Of a stretch of 47,792 nucleotides of DNA, positions 1 through 10,353 are shown one piece after another. The stretch is from an uncultured Bacteroidia bacterium (lineage in GTDB: Bacteria; Bacteroidota; Bacteroidia; Bacteroidales; Prolixibacteraceae). A program made the position numbers and the translations under genes. The notes beneath the pieces are model-generated. The model was given only the letters and a program-made list of their open reading frames with translations. It had not been told where the DNA came from and did no database searches. Each line of letters opens with the position of its first letter. The stretch's first letter is position 1. The DNA is taken from positions 1 to 47,792 of the forward strand of contig CAILKW010000558.1 of NCBI GenBank assembly GCA_903834845.1, read 5' to 3'.

Positions 1-1
1 A

Positions 2-139
2 GAGGGTTACGAAGCCATGATTTTGGGTGAATCCGAACCTTTCAGAGTGGGAATTGGATACAAAAAATTTAGTGAGGCGAAGGTTGCACTTGAAAAATTC
101 AAAAGTAATTACAAATCTGCATGGATAAAGAGCTATTGA
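2..139 (+). CDS. C-terminal fragment of a CDS entering from the left edge, SPOR-domain-like
   Basis: Open frame from nt 2 to TGA at 137-139: EGYEAMILGESEPFRVGIGYKKFSEAKVALEKFKSNYKSAWIKSY; FRVxxGxFxxxxxA pattern resembles SPOR domains. Confidence 0.5.
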   Translation, partial: EGYEAMILGESEPFRVGIGYKKFSEAKVALEKFKSNYKSAWIKSY

Positions 140-215
140 ACTAAAGTTTATAGTGCCTTCGGTTTTATTATAATTGGGACTTGTTAATCCGGAAAAGGAA
201 TGGTCAAATCTGTCA

Positions 216-1853
216 TTATCTGTCCAAATAGAGAAAAACGGGTTTTACCAACACACCGGTAGTAACATCAAGTACTTGCGTTTCGTATTTTTCCAATCTT
301 TCTTTTGGAAGCACAAAATCGTAGAAATATATCAGATATACTTGTTTAAGTTTTAATTGTTGTCCGTATAGAGCTGCTTTTCCTACATGCCTCTTGATGT
401 CAGAACTGTCACTAAAGCTTTTTAGCTCTAACGCATATTTCTTTCCACAATAAGTAATAATTATATCAATCTTACCATTTCCGGTGGGAAATTCGGGTAT
501 TACATAACCTTCGCGCCGATGAATAATATCGAACAACCATCTGAAAAAATTAAAATGGTAAAATGTTTCGTAAAAATGACCGTCAGTTCGAAGCGGCAAA
601 TCTTTATTGACCCAGTGCTTGTTTTTACTAAGGTATGCTTCATAGAGTTTTAACAACGGATAAACATTGAGTTCTGTTTCCAAAAAAATGTCATCCAATT
701 CGAGTAGCGGGTCGTGAGTTCTACCAATATAATTCGCATATTCACGGCAGAATCGGCTGAATAGTCGTTTTTGAACAAACGGACATGAAAATTTAGCATA
801 TTGCATATTAACCTCATTTTCATCCAAAGTTTCCTCAAAAGTAATAACACCGTTCATGTATAAGAAATTTATCGCAGGGTTTTCAAAATCGAAAAGCATT
901 TTTTCATCAATTTTAAATAACTGCAATACAGTTTCTTTGTGTTCTGGTTGATTGGCTTTGCTGATTAAATTCATTACTGTATTATTAGGCTCAATATGCG
1001 AAGCTCTGGAAAAAGTATTTAACCAATCTATCATTTTTAGGGGCTTTTCTGGTGTTTCGTTATATTTTTCGCACATCAGTTCGCCAAACCACGAGACTAA
1101 ACCGGGCTGGCCGTTGGTTTCGTAATATAGTTTTTCTATAACCTCATCATCAATTTGTTGTCCCCATTCCAGTTGATAATCTTCAAACATCAGTTTTACT
1201 TCGTCAAAAGTTAGGTTTGGAATATACAAACTTCGTTGTACGTTGAATGGTGAGCCTTTTGGATTTTCAATTCCCAAGACACTCCGAACACCAATTAAAG
1301 CAATACCATGAAGCAGATATTCCCATTCAAACGCACTTTTACTTGTATCTTTGCGCGTAGTATAAATATTCCGGAATACCTTTATCATTTCGGCTATAGC
1401 TTCAGGACTCAGATCATCAAATTCATCTAAAATCAGAATAAACGGTTTCTTCGTATTTCCATTTTTGAATATTTCCTGAAATTCTTTTAGAGTATTAGGA
1501 ATAACAATTCCTAATTTGAGATACATATTTATTTGTTCTACAATGTATTGAGCAACAGGCAATGCTTCCATAAAACCTAACTGAAGGTTTACTTTCACCG
1601 TGTAAAACCGATCATCTTGTTGCAATCGCCAAAGAGCTTCTCGTAAACTCCATGACTTACCCGCTTGTCGGGGAGCCCAAACAGTGAAATAATGACCTCC
1701 TTTTTCGGGGTTTTCACCCCTTAACTGCATTATAGCTTTTTGTACTAATTCCTCACGCGGAGCGTAATACTCAATGCTTTTGTCAACTGGTCCGTAAGAT
1801 GAGAATTTGCGCTTTGTTATCATATTTGTTTTTGTTTCAATCATTAAATTCAA
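216..1853 (-). CDS. AAA-like ATPase with C-terminal PD-(D/E)XK-type nuclease domain
   Basis: ORF 545 aa; Walker A-like APRQAGKSW, Walker B LILDEFDDL, C-terminal GNGKIDIIITYCGKKYALELK nuclease-like motif. Confidence 0.75.
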   Translation of the reverse strand: MNLMIETKTNMITKRKFSSYGPVDKSIEYYAPREELVQKAIMQLRGENPEKGGHYFTVWAPRQAGKSWSLREALWRLQQDDRFYTVKVNLQLGFMEALPVAQYIVEQINMYLKLGIVIPNTLKEFQEIFKNGNTKKPFILILDEFDDLSPEAIAEMIKVFRNIYTTRKDTSKSAFEWEYLLHGIALIGVRSVLGIENPKGSPFNVQRSLYIPNLTFDEVKLMFEDYQLEWGQQIDDEVIEKLYYETNGQPGLVSWFGELMCEKYNETPEKPLKMIDWLNTFSRASHIEPNNTVMNLISKANQPEHKETVLQLFKIDEKMLFDFENPAINFLYMNGVITFEETLDENEVNMQYAKFSCPFVQKRLFSRFCREYANYIGRTHDPLLELDDIFLETELNVYPLLKLYEAYLSKNKHWVNKDLPLRTDGHFYETFYHFNFFRWLFDIIHRREGYVIPEFPTGNGKIDIIITYCGKKYALELKSFSDSSDIKRHVGKAALYGQQLKLKQVYLIYFYDFVLPKERLEKYETQVLDVTTGVLVKPVFLYLDR

Positions 1854-1878
1854 AACGGTAAGAATAAATCAAACAATA

Positions 1879-1886
1879 CAAAGGTA
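1879..1886 (-). promoter_or_regulatory. Bacteroidota -7 box (TACCTTTG on minus strand) upstream of the AAA ATPase gene
   Basis: CAAAGGTA on + strand, matches TAnnTTTG. Confidence 0.45.
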
Positions 1887-2059
1887 CTATTTTAATGCAA
1901 TTTGTACAATTCAATAGAAATATGCTTCACTTTGCTATTGGAATTTTTAGTTGAAATTTGGAAGATAAAATACCTGAAAAGATAGATACTGGTCAACCTG
2001 AAGACAAACGGGCTGAAGCCAATGCACAACTAAAAAGTTATCAGGTTTTCAGAAACTAA

Positions 2060-2278
2060 TCAATAAAAACTATCAAGATAAAGTTGCTCAACTTTGGTTC
2101 GTGCCCAGGGTGTTTTACGTAAAAACTTCAGGCTCGATTGTATGCTCGGATCGCTGACAAAACAGTTAATCCTGATACGATTACCCAACTCCCTCCAACC
2201 AAAATGGTTTACCAGATCAATGAGTATCATCTCAAGAGTCTTGCCATGCAAAGGATTATTTTTCTGATTAATAGTCAT
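2060..2278 (-). CDS. VF530/DUF2132 family DNA-binding protein
   Basis: [62 protein letters not shown] is the family signature. Confidence 0.85.
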   Translation of the reverse strand: MTINQKNNPLHGKTLEMILIDLVNHFGWRELGNRIRINCFVSDPSIQSSLKFLRKTPWARTKVEQLYLDSFY

Positions 2279-2302
2279 TTAAAAATTTGTAAAATTTGTT
2301 AA

Positions 2303-3649
2303 TCAGAATTTAAATTTAGGCGGTCTGACAATAGGTACAGGTTGTCTCTTTTGCTTACCGAATTTAGGATTTCGTGTTCCTGGTCCTCCCAGATTTACCT
2401 TTTTGTTTTTCTCCTTTTTCTCATGAAAAGCCCCCTGAGATTCCCTTATTGTGGATGACTTATGATAGTTTTTATCAAAAAGGTTTGTAGGACTTTCTTC
2501 TTCCGTATAAACGGTAGATATGACAAGATTGGGGGGCAGAGGTTTGGACTGAATAGATTTTTTCATCAAAGTCTCAGCTGCAATTTGATTGATTTTTTCC
2601 TTTTCAGTGACAAAAGAAATTACAATCCCCTCTTTATCAGCTCTTCCTGTTCGACCCATACGATTTATGTAGTCGCCTGGAGTATCTGCCATCTCAAAAT
2701 TTATCACATGCGAAACATCATTAATATCCAAACCACGGGCAATAAGATCGGAAGTAACAAGAACACGGTAAATTCCTTCCTCGAATTGTTTTAATGCGTT
2801 GATTCTGAAATTCTGCGATTTATTTGAGTGGAGTACACCAATCCGATTAGGGAATCTTTGATTTATGGCATCAAACAACCTGTCAGCAGTTTTTTTTGTG
2901 TTTACAAAAACCAAAACTCTGTTATAATTATCATTTTCTAAAAGCAGCAGCTCCAAAAGATTTACTTTTGTAAAATAATTTGGAACATGATAAACAATTT
3001 GTGATATTTTTTCGATTGGAGTACCATGTGGCGCAATCTCAATTTTGCAGGTATTGGAAAAAAAATCTGAAATTAACAAGTCCACCTCCTCTGTGAGTGT
3101 GGCAGTAAACATCAGATTTTGTCGCCTGACCGAAATAATCTCCATAAGGCTTATCAATTGTGGTCTGAAACCGAGATTAAGCATCTCATCTACTTCGTCA
3201 ATAACTAATTTTTGAATTGACTTCAATCGAAGAATTCCTGTCATTGAGAGATCCACCAACCGTCCGGGAGTTGCCACCAGAATATCCAGACCATCGTATA
3301 ATTGCTGTTTTTGGTTATTAATATTGGTTCCACCATAAACTCCTACTACTCTTATTGACATATAAGTAGTCAGTTTGCGAATTTCTTCTACAACCTGAAT
3401 AACCAATTCACGAGTTGGAACAAGGATTAGAACTCTGGGGTCTTTTTGGTTTGAGAAAGTATGCTGCCTTAATATGGGGAGTAAATAAGCAAGTGTTTTG
3501 CCTGTTCCAGTCTGGGCAATTCCAATTACATCCTTTCCCGACATAACCACTGGAAATGCCATTTCCTGAATAGGAGTGGGGTTAACAAACTCCATATCAG
3601 CCAATGCCTTTAGCAGCGAACTGCTTAAATTTAATTCTTCAAAAATCAC
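2303..3649 (-). CDS. DEAD/DEAH-box ATP-dependent RNA helicase
   Basis: Q motif, AQTGTGKT, PTRELVIQ, DEVDEM (DEAD variant), SAT-like TATL, HRxGR-like NRMGRTGR motifs. Confidence 0.92.
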   Translation of the reverse strand: MIFEELNLSSSLLKALADMEFVNPTPIQEMAFPVVMSGKDVIGIAQTGTGKTLAYLLPILRQHTFSNQKDPRVLILVPTRELVIQVVEEIRKLTTYMSIRVVGVYGGTNINNQKQQLYDGLDILVATPGRLVDLSMTGILRLKSIQKLVIDEVDEMLNLGFRPQLISLMEIISVRRQNLMFTATLTEEVDLLISDFFSNTCKIEIAPHGTPIEKISQIVYHVPNYFTKVNLLELLLLENDNYNRVLVFVNTKKTADRLFDAINQRFPNRIGVLHSNKSQNFRINALKQFEEGIYRVLVTSDLIARGLDINDVSHVINFEMADTPGDYINRMGRTGRADKEGIVISFVTEKEKINQIAAETLMKKSIQSKPLPPNLVISTVYTEEESPTNLFDKNYHKSSTIRESQGAFHEKKEKNKKVNLGGPGTRNPKFGKQKRQPVPIVRPPKFKF

Positions 3650-3672
3650 AAGTGTTCCGTTTTAATTCGCAA

Positions 3673-3680
3673 CAAATGTA
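3673..3680 (-). promoter_or_regulatory. -7 box (TACATTTG on minus) upstream of DEAD-box helicase
   Basis: CAAATGTA on + strand, 24 nt upstream of the start codon. Confidence 0.45.
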
Positions 3681-3916
3681 CTCCGATTCCTTTTAACGGT
3701 GATAGTTTTTGAAGTTATTATCACAAAATCAGGCGAAAAGAATTCAAAAGGAAGGAAAAATTTAAAGAAGAGCTGCCAGACTTTCTTTGATTCGGGAAAT
3801 ATCCGGCAGCTTAATAATTTCAGGGAAGGAGGGAATCACATGACTACTATGTCAGCCTTTTCATAAAGAAACAATGTAAAAGTACTTTATTATCAAAGTC
3901 TTTACCTCATTTTATA

Positions 3917-4024
3917 TTACTTCTTTCCTTCTCGTTTAGCCTTCTTCTCTGCTCTTTTTTCTTTGAGATTCTTTTCAGGTTCTTTTTTGTTTTTGTCCTT
4001 AGTTGGACTTTTCTCTTTACTCAT
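3917..4024 (-). CDS. 35-aa lysine-rich basic microprotein
   Basis: Hand-translated: MSKEKSPTKDKNKKEPEKNLKEKRAEKKAKREGKK*; below the ORF-track length cutoff. Confidence 0.4.
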   Translation of the reverse strand: MSKEKSPTKDKNKKEPEKNLKEKRAEKKAKREGKK

Positions 4025-4148
4025 AGCGATTGTTTATTAGTGATTGTTCTTTTCAATACAAAAATAAACTGATTTACCAGATTTTGAAAATATTCAGTTA
4101 AAATAATTAATAAAAACGGGTAACTTTGAACCAACAAAATTAATAAAC

Positions 4149-5105
4149 ATGAAAACAGAATCTTACAAGTTAGATTTTTTTCTTCAAGCTGCATTTACGT
4201 TACAAAGAACGATTCGATTATTGCTGGTCATTGCTCTGCTGCCATCGTTTTTAAGCCTGACATCGGCAAAAACAAAAGAGCGGACACTGATTATTAAAGG
4301 TGCAAAACCTGAAAAACTTGCTGGTGATTTTAAATTTACCGAAGGTCCGGCTTGTGATAGTGAAGGTAATATTTTCTTTACCGATCAGCCCAATAACCGG
4401 ATTATGAAGTGGTCAACAGATAACAAGCTGTCTCTTTTTGGTGAAAATTTCGGTAGAGCAAATGGTATGTATTTCGATCGTAAAGGGAATCTTGTTACTT
4501 GTTCGGATGAGAAGAATGAACTTTGGTCTATTGCTCCCGACGGCAAAGTAACTATTTTGATCAAAGATTATGAGGGTAAAAAACTTAATGGGCCAAATGA
4601 TCTTTGGATTGCTCATAATGGTGGTATTTACCTGACAGACCCATTTTATAAACGTTCGTGGTGGGATCATCAAGCTTCAGAACAGGATGGTCAGCATGTC
4701 TATTATCTCGCACCAGGAGCTTCGAAACTGATAAGAGTTACAAACGATTTAGAGCAGCCTAACGGAATTATTGGCACACCCGACGGTAAATATCTATATG
4801 TTGCTGATATTAAGGGAAATAAAACATGGCGTTTTTCGATTAATAAAGATGGTACTCTTTCCGAAAAAAAGCTTTTTACTGATCTCGGTTCCGATGGAAT
4901 GACCATTGATATTAAAGGAAATATCTATTTAACAGGTAAAGGAGTAAGTATTTTTAATCCCAAAGGTATCCTTATTGAAAAAATTCCTGTTGATGAAAAC
5001 TGGAGTGCCAACGTATGTTTTGGGGGGAAAGATCGTAATTTGTTGTTTATTACTGCTTCTAAATCAGTTTACGGTGTTAAAATGAAAGTTAAAGGTTGCA
5101 GATAG
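4149..5105 (+). CDS. SMP-30/gluconolactonase/LRE family protein
   Basis: EGPACDSEGNIFFTDQPNNRI, GPNDLWIAHNGGIYLTDPFY, PNGIIGTPDGKYLYVAD motifs; N-terminal signal-like segment. Confidence 0.88.
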   Translation: MKTESYKLDFFLQAAFTLQRTIRLLLVIALLPSFLSLTSAKTKERTLIIKGAKPEKLAGDFKFTEGPACDSEGNIFFTDQPNNRIMKWSTDNKLSLFGENFGRANGMYFDRKGNLVTCSDEKNELWSIAPDGKVTILIKDYEGKKLNGPNDLWIAHNGGIYLTDPFYKRSWWDHQASEQDGQHVYYLAPGASKLIRVTNDLEQPNGIIGTPDGKYLYVADIKGNKTWRFSINKDGTLSEKKLFTDLGSDGMTIDIKGNIYLTGKGVSIFNPKGILIEKIPVDENWSANVCFGGKDRNLLFITASKSVYGVKMKVKGCR

Positions 5106-5166
5106 CATCTTGTTTCAAGATATCCATAAATTTATATGTGTAGTTTTTGTCTCTAAGTTTTCACAA

Positions 5167-5727
5167 ATGACCGATACAATTAACAAAAGAATTGTAAATG
5201 GCGATAAACAGGCGTTTGAGCTGATTTACAGACAATATTTTGCCAGATTGTGTGCTTTTGCCAATAAGTTTCTGCACAACCATAGTGAAGCTGAAGAGGT
5301 TGTGCAGGATGTTTTTTTAATGCTCTGGGAAAACTGCGCCATGCTTCGCAGCGATGAATCCTTAAAGTCATTTTTATTTCAGGCAGTTCACAATAAAAGT
5401 TTGAATGTTCTGGCACACCAAAAGGTAACGAGCCGTTACTCTGAAATGATCAGAGCTGTGTATGCAAACCCCGAAGAATTTGATGTTCATGAATCATTGA
5501 TGGCAAAAGAGCTGAATTTACGGATACAAATTATTGTCAATGATCTTGCACCTGAATGTAAAAAGATATTCCTTTTGAGCCGGGCAAATGGTAAAAAACA
5601 ACTTGAGATAGCTGAAGAACTAAATATTTCCATTAAAACCGTTGAAACTCAAATAAACCGTGCTTTAAAAAAATTCCGCATCGCTCTGTCTGATTACATG
5701 ACAATAATGTTATCATTATTATTGTAA
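5167..5727 (+). CDS. RNA polymerase sigma-70 factor, ECF subfamily
   Basis: AFELIYRQYFARLCAFANKFLHNHSEAEEVVQDVFLMLWEN (region 2) and region 4 LSRANGKKQLEIAEELNISIKTVETQINRALKKFR; ATG at 5167 preferred over ORF start 5110. Confidence 0.88.
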   Translation: MTDTINKRIVNGDKQAFELIYRQYFARLCAFANKFLHNHSEAEEVVQDVFLMLWENCAMLRSDESLKSFLFQAVHNKSLNVLAHQKVTSRYSEMIRAVYANPEEFDVHESLMAKELNLRIQIIVNDLAPECKKIFLLSRANGKKQLEIAEELNISIKTVETQINRALKKFRIALSDYMTIMLSLLL

Positions 5728-5863
5728 TATAAATTTTTTAATGAAATTACTGTAGAAATACTTTTTAGATGTGAATATCAATCCAAAATGGCTTTTCATG
5801 TTAAAATATTGTGAAATATTTTAAATATGCCTGATAAAATTAGGGGGTACACAAAAAAATATA

Positions 5864-5871
5864 TAATTTTG
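5864..5871 (+). promoter_or_regulatory. -7 box TAATTTTG upstream of glnN
   Basis: TAnnTTTG motif about 45 nt upstream of ATG 5915. Confidence 0.45.
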
Positions 5872-5914
5872 TGGAATATTTAGAAAAATATTATAAACGT
5901 TAAATATTACAATT

Positions 5915-8104
5915 ATGGCAACATTAAGATTCAAAGCTCTGGAAATTCTTTATTCAAGAAAACCAATTACGGTAAAACGTGAGGAAAACCTTACATCCGA
6001 CTATTATGGCATGTTGGTTTTTGATCGTCCAAAAATGAAGAAGTATTTGTCGAAAGAATCCTACAAAGGGATCATCGATGCAATTGACAATGGAACAACT
6101 ATAGATCGGAAAATTGCAGATCAGGTTGCAATTGGTATGAAAGCCTGGGCTATGGAGAATGGGGCAACTCATTATACTCATTGGTTTCATCCGCTAACTG
6201 ATGGTACTGCCGAAAAGCATGATGCCTTTATAGATCATTCTGAACTTGGTGGCGTGGTTGAAAGTTTTTCAGGCAAACTGCTTGCACAACAAGAGCCTGA
6301 TGCTTCCTCATTCCCCAGTGGAGGTATTCGTAATACTTTCGAGGCTCGTGGCTATACAGCTTGGGATGTATCTTCACCTGCTTTTATTGTGGGCACAACA
6401 CTTTGTATTCCAACTGTTTTTATTTCTTACACAGGTGAGGCTCTCGACTACAAAGCACCTCTTCTGAAGGCTTTAAATGCTGTTGATAAAGCAGCTGTTG
6501 AGGTTTGTCAGTTTTTTGATAAAAATGTTACTCAGGTTCAGGCTAACCTTGGGTGGGAACAAGAGTATTTTTTAGTTGACGAAGCTCTATATTATGCACG
6601 TCCTGATCTAATTCTTACCGGTCGTACTTTGATGGGACATTCCTCGGCAAAAGATCAACAGCTCGAAGACCACTATTTCGGATCAATTCCCGAAAGAGTA
6701 GCAATGTTTATGCAGGATCTTGAAAATGAAGCTTATAAACTGGGAATTCCTTGTAAAACCCGCCACAATGAAGTAGCTCCGAACCAATTTGAGCTGGCTC
6801 CGATTTTCGAAGAGGTAAATCTTGCCAACGATCATAATCAGTTGATTATGGCTCTAATGGATAAAATAGCGCGTCACCACGGCTTCTATGTGTTATTGCA
6901 CGAAAAACCATTTGCCGGTATTAATGGTTCCGGTAAGCATAATAATTGGTCTCTTTCGACAAGTACAGGTGTTAACCTTTATTCTCCCGGTAAAAACCCG
7001 AAATCGAACCTTCAGTTCCTTACTTTTATTGTGAACACAATCAAAGCAGTTTACGATAATCAGGATTTATTGCGTGCCTCAATTGTCTCGGCAAGTAACT
7101 CTCATCGGTTAGGAGCCAATGAAGCACCTCCGGCTATTATCTCTTCATTTCTTGGTACAGAGGTAAATCGTATGCTCGACCTTCTGGAAGAAAATGTTGG
7201 CGATCGCAAGATGACTCCAGATGAAAAAACTTCGCTAAAATTGAATATAGGACGTATTCCTGAAATTTTGCTTGATAACACTGACAGAAATCGTACATCA
7301 CCATTCGCTTTCACTGGAAACAGGTTTGAGTTCCGTGCAGTAGGTTCATCAGCAAACTGTGCCTCGGCTATGATTGCTCTTAACTCGGTTGTAGCTTCGC
7401 AATTAATCAGTTTTAAAAAGGATGTAGATGCGCTTATCGAAAAAGATGTGAAGAAGGATGAAGCAATCTTTCAGGTTCTTAAAAAATATATTACTGAATG
7501 TAAGGCCGTTCGCTTCGATGGAAATGGTTACAGTCAGGAGTGGGCTGAAGAGGCTGAACGTCGTGGTTTGACAAATATCAAGAGTGTACCACAGGCTTTG
7601 GAAGCCTACCTTTATGATAAATCACGTAAGATTTTTGCCGATCTTGGTATCTTTAACCCAATTGAAATCGAAGCTCGTGTTGAAGTTGAGATGGAAAAAT
7701 ATACAAAGAAAATCCAAATCGAATCTCGTGTGCTCGGTGATATAGCAATCAATCACATAGTTCCAACGGCAATTGCTTATCAGACATCATTAATTGAAAA
7801 TGTAAAAGGATTGAAAGAGATCTTTTCCGATGTAGAGTTTAAAGAATTAGCAGGAGCGCGTCTCGACCTTATCAGGAAGATTTCCGGCCATATTTCTACA
7901 ATTAAAGCTCAGGTAAATGAAATGATTGAGGCACGTAAGGTGGCGAATCTTATTGAACATGCTAAAGATAAGGCTTTTGCTTATGAGAAAACCGTTCGTC
8001 CTTACCTCGATTCTATTCGTTATCATATTGATAAGCTCGAGGAAGTTGTTGACAACGAAAACTGGCCATTGCCAAAATATCGCGAATTGCTTTTCACAAG
8101 ATAA
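5915..8104 (+). CDS. glnN: Glutamine synthetase type III
   Basis: 729 aa; TAWDVSSPAF, NEVAPNQFELAPIFEE, GSGKHNNWSLST, RNRTSPFAFTGNRFEFRAVGSSANC motifs of GSIII. Confidence 0.95.
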   Translation: MATLRFKALEILYSRKPITVKREENLTSDYYGMLVFDRPKMKKYLSKESYKGIIDAIDNGTTIDRKIADQVAIGMKAWAMENGATHYTHWFHPLTDGTAEKHDAFIDHSELGGVVESFSGKLLAQQEPDASSFPSGGIRNTFEARGYTAWDVSSPAFIVGTTLCIPTVFISYTGEALDYKAPLLKALNAVDKAAVEVCQFFDKNVTQVQANLGWEQEYFLVDEALYYARPDLILTGRTLMGHSSAKDQQLEDHYFGSIPERVAMFMQDLENEAYKLGIPCKTRHNEVAPNQFELAPIFEEVNLANDHNQLIMALMDKIARHHGFYVLLHEKPFAGINGSGKHNNWSLSTSTGVNLYSPGKNPKSNLQFLTFIVNTIKAVYDNQDLLRASIVSASNSHRLGANEAPPAIISSFLGTEVNRMLDLLEENVGDRKMTPDEKTSLKLNIGRIPEILLDNTDRNRTSPFAFTGNRFEFRAVGSSANCASAMIALNSVVASQLISFKKDVDALIEKDVKKDEAIFQVLKKYITECKAVRFDGNGYSQEWAEEAERRGLTNIKSVPQALEAYLYDKSRKIFADLGIFNPIEIEARVEVEMEKYTKKIQIESRVLGDIAINHIVPTAIAYQTSLIENVKGLKEIFSDVEFKELAGARLDLIRKISGHISTIKAQVNEMIEARKVANLIEHAKDKAFAYEKTVRPYLDSIRYHIDKLEEVVDNENWPLPKYRELLFTR

Positions 8105-8127
8105 TCACACGGAAAATTGTTTTATTA

Positions 8128-8158
8128 AAAAGCTGTCCTCAAAAAGGATGGCTTTTTT
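8128..8158 (+). terminator. Intrinsic terminator after glnN
   Basis: AAAAGCTGTCC-tcaaaaa-GGATGGCTTTTTT hairpin (two wobbles) followed by T run. Confidence 0.7.
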
Positions 8159-8278
8159 GCTTCTTTTCGTACATTTGTGCCGGAAATGGTTTTATGATAT
8201 TACCGATCCGAAAATCATTTTAATATTTCACAACTTATTGAATAAATTGCTCTTATATTTATATTTTAACTTTTGTTT

Positions 8279-8533
8279 ATGACAAATAATGATATATTAA
8301 AAAAACTTCGGGTAGCACTCCATTTGAAAAATACTGATATCATTGAGATCCTTAAATTAGTTGATTTTAATATTACAGAAAGTGAATTAGGTGCCATTTT
8401 TCGTGCCGATGATCACCCAAATTACAAAGTATGTGGAGATCAGTTGCTGCGTAATTTTCTAAATGGGCTTATTATTTACAAGCGTGGCCCGATGGAGAAA
8501 AAAACTGTCCCGGTAAAAAAAATCCTCAGATGA
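8279..8533 (+). CDS. DUF1456 (YehS-like) family protein
   Basis: MTNNDILKKLRVALHLKNTDIIEILKLVDFNITESELGAIFRADDHPNYKVCGDQLLRNFLNGLI. Confidence 0.8.
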   Translation: MTNNDILKKLRVALHLKNTDIIEILKLVDFNITESELGAIFRADDHPNYKVCGDQLLRNFLNGLIIYKRGPMEKKTVPVKKILR

Positions 8534-8609
8534 GAATTTTGTTGACTGATTATTTTGATTTACTGTGTATTATATTAATAAAGCTGAAATACAATCGTCA
8601 GGTTATAGT

Positions 8610-9302
8610 TTAACCAGTGATTAAATCATTCTTAAGCAGAAGACCTACTACTCCAAAGCACATAATGATAACGAACAGGCCAGTAAGGATTATAACACTC
8701 GACTCTTTGTCTTTCATTGGATTCCTGACAAAAAGGTTAACTGGACTTAACCTTGCTTCTGAGTATAAGAGAAGTTTAAATATTACAATCCCAATGATTA
8801 TTCCTAAAATACTTCCACCAAGAATATCACCTGGATAGTGAACACCAAGATAGACTCTGCTATAGGCAATCAGCATTGCCCAGGGAATAATGAAAATGCT
8901 ATAGTGTAAGTTTTTAAAAAGTAATAATGAGAAAGTTGCAAATGCGAAGGTATTGGCAGCGTGAGCCGAAACAAAGCCAAACTGACCCCCTTTATTGAAA
9001 AAGACATGTGTAAGCAGGCTCATTTCAGGGTCGTTTGAAGGACGCAGACGTTGAAGTGAGTGTTTTAGCATACCTGCTGACTGATCGGCACACAAAATCA
9101 ATAGGGTAATAGCCACAAAAATAAAAAGTGATTTATTCCCGTATTTTTTTCCGATGATGACAAGAATTGTTCCGTAAAACAACAACCAAGTGGGTGTCAA
9201 AGTAAATAGGGTCATCGAATAATCCCATAAAGGGCTGTGCATGTCGTTCAAGAAAAGGAAGAGATCTTTATCCCAACTTTTAAGCAGATTAAGGAATTCC
9301 AT
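8610..9302 (-). CDS. PAP2 family phosphatase
   Basis: KHSLQRLRPSNDP, GFVSAHAANTFAFA, SRVYLGVHYPGDILGG = three-part PAP2 signature. Confidence 0.9.
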   Translation of the reverse strand: MEFLNLLKSWDKDLFLFLNDMHSPLWDYSMTLFTLTPTWLLFYGTILVIIGKKYGNKSLFIFVAITLLILCADQSAGMLKHSLQRLRPSNDPEMSLLTHVFFNKGGQFGFVSAHAANTFAFATFSLLLFKNLHYSIFIIPWAMLIAYSRVYLGVHYPGDILGGSILGIIIGIVIFKLLLYSEARLSPVNLFVRNPMKDKESSVIILTGLFVIIMCFGVVGLLLKNDLITG

Positions 9303-9330
9303 GATTTTATGATGTCTAACTATAAGATGT

Positions 9331-10317
9331 CTAACTATTTAATGATTTCCAGATTATATCTTTCAATTCAACAATTCCGCTTTCGGATACAGAGGAGAAA
9401 AAAACATGGGGAATTCCTCGCATCTCAGCACTAATGTCGTTCTTCAAGGCTTGATCGAGCAGATCGCTTTTCGAAATGGTTACAATCCGTTGTTTATCAA
9501 TAAGTTCAGGATTAAACTGTTGAAGCTCGTTTAAGAGAATCTGATATTCGTTGTAATGATTTTTACTGTCGGCTGGAATCAGAAACAATAAGATAGAATT
9601 TCTTTCAATATGACGTAAGAATCTTAATCCTAAACCTTTGCCCTCGTGCGCTCCTTCAATAATACCCGGAATATCGGCCATCACAAACGATTGATTGTCA
9701 CGATAACTTACAATTCCAAGATTTGGCACTAATGTAGTAAAAGGGTAATCAGCTATTTCAGGTTTTGCAGCAGAAACCTTTGAGAGCAATGTTGATTTTC
9801 CGGCATTTGGGAAACCCACCAAACCAACATCAGCAAGGATTTTAAGCTCCAGAATTTTCCATCCCTCATGGAAATCCTCACCTGGTTGGGCAAAACGGGG
9901 AGTCTGCATGGTTGCCGATTTAAAGTTCGTATTACCCAATCCGCCACGACCTCCTTTGGCAATAATAACCATTTCTCCATCGTTGTTGATTTCAAAAAGC
10001 ACTTCACCTGTTTCTGCATCTTTTGCAATTGTGCCAAGCGGAACATCAAGTATGATATCTTCACCGTCCTTGCCGGTACTTCGGGAAGCTCCACCCGAGC
10101 CTCCGTATTCGGCGATGATATGTTTTCTGTACTTCAGGTGTAACAGTGTCCACATTTGTTTATTCCCGCGCAAAATAATGTGTCCGCCGCGTCCTCCATC
10201 ACCGCCGTCAGGTCCGCCTTTAGGGGCAAATTTCTCGCGTCTGAAGTGCCTCGATCCGGGACCTCCATGCCCCGAACGAACCATTATCTTTACGTAGTCA
10301 ACAAAATTGGATTCCAT
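9331..10317 (-). CDS. obgE: GTPase ObgE/CgtA
   Basis: Gly-rich Obg fold, [37 protein letters not shown]. Confidence 0.95.
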   Translation of the reverse strand: MESNFVDYVKIMVRSGHGGPGSRHFRREKFAPKGGPDGGDGGRGGHIILRGNKQMWTLLHLKYRKHIIAEYGGSGGASRSTGKDGEDIILDVPLGTIAKDAETGEVLFEINNDGEMVIIAKGGRGGLGNTNFKSATMQTPRFAQPGEDFHEGWKILELKILADVGLVGFPNAGKSTLLSKVSAAKPEIADYPFTTLVPNLGIVSYRDNQSFVMADIPGIIEGAHEGKGLGLRFLRHIERNSILLFLIPADSKNHYNEYQILLNELQQFNPELIDKQRIVTISKSDLLDQALKNDISAEMRGIPHVFFSSVSESGIVELKDIIWKSLNS

Positions 10318-10353
10318 TTTTTAAATCTTAAACACACTTTAAATAGCAAACTC

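Noticed and set aside
1960-2060. Short plus-strand fragment DKIPEKIDTGQPEDKRAEANAQLKSYQVFRN*
   Set aside because: Preceded closely by a stop, no start codon, no family recognised.
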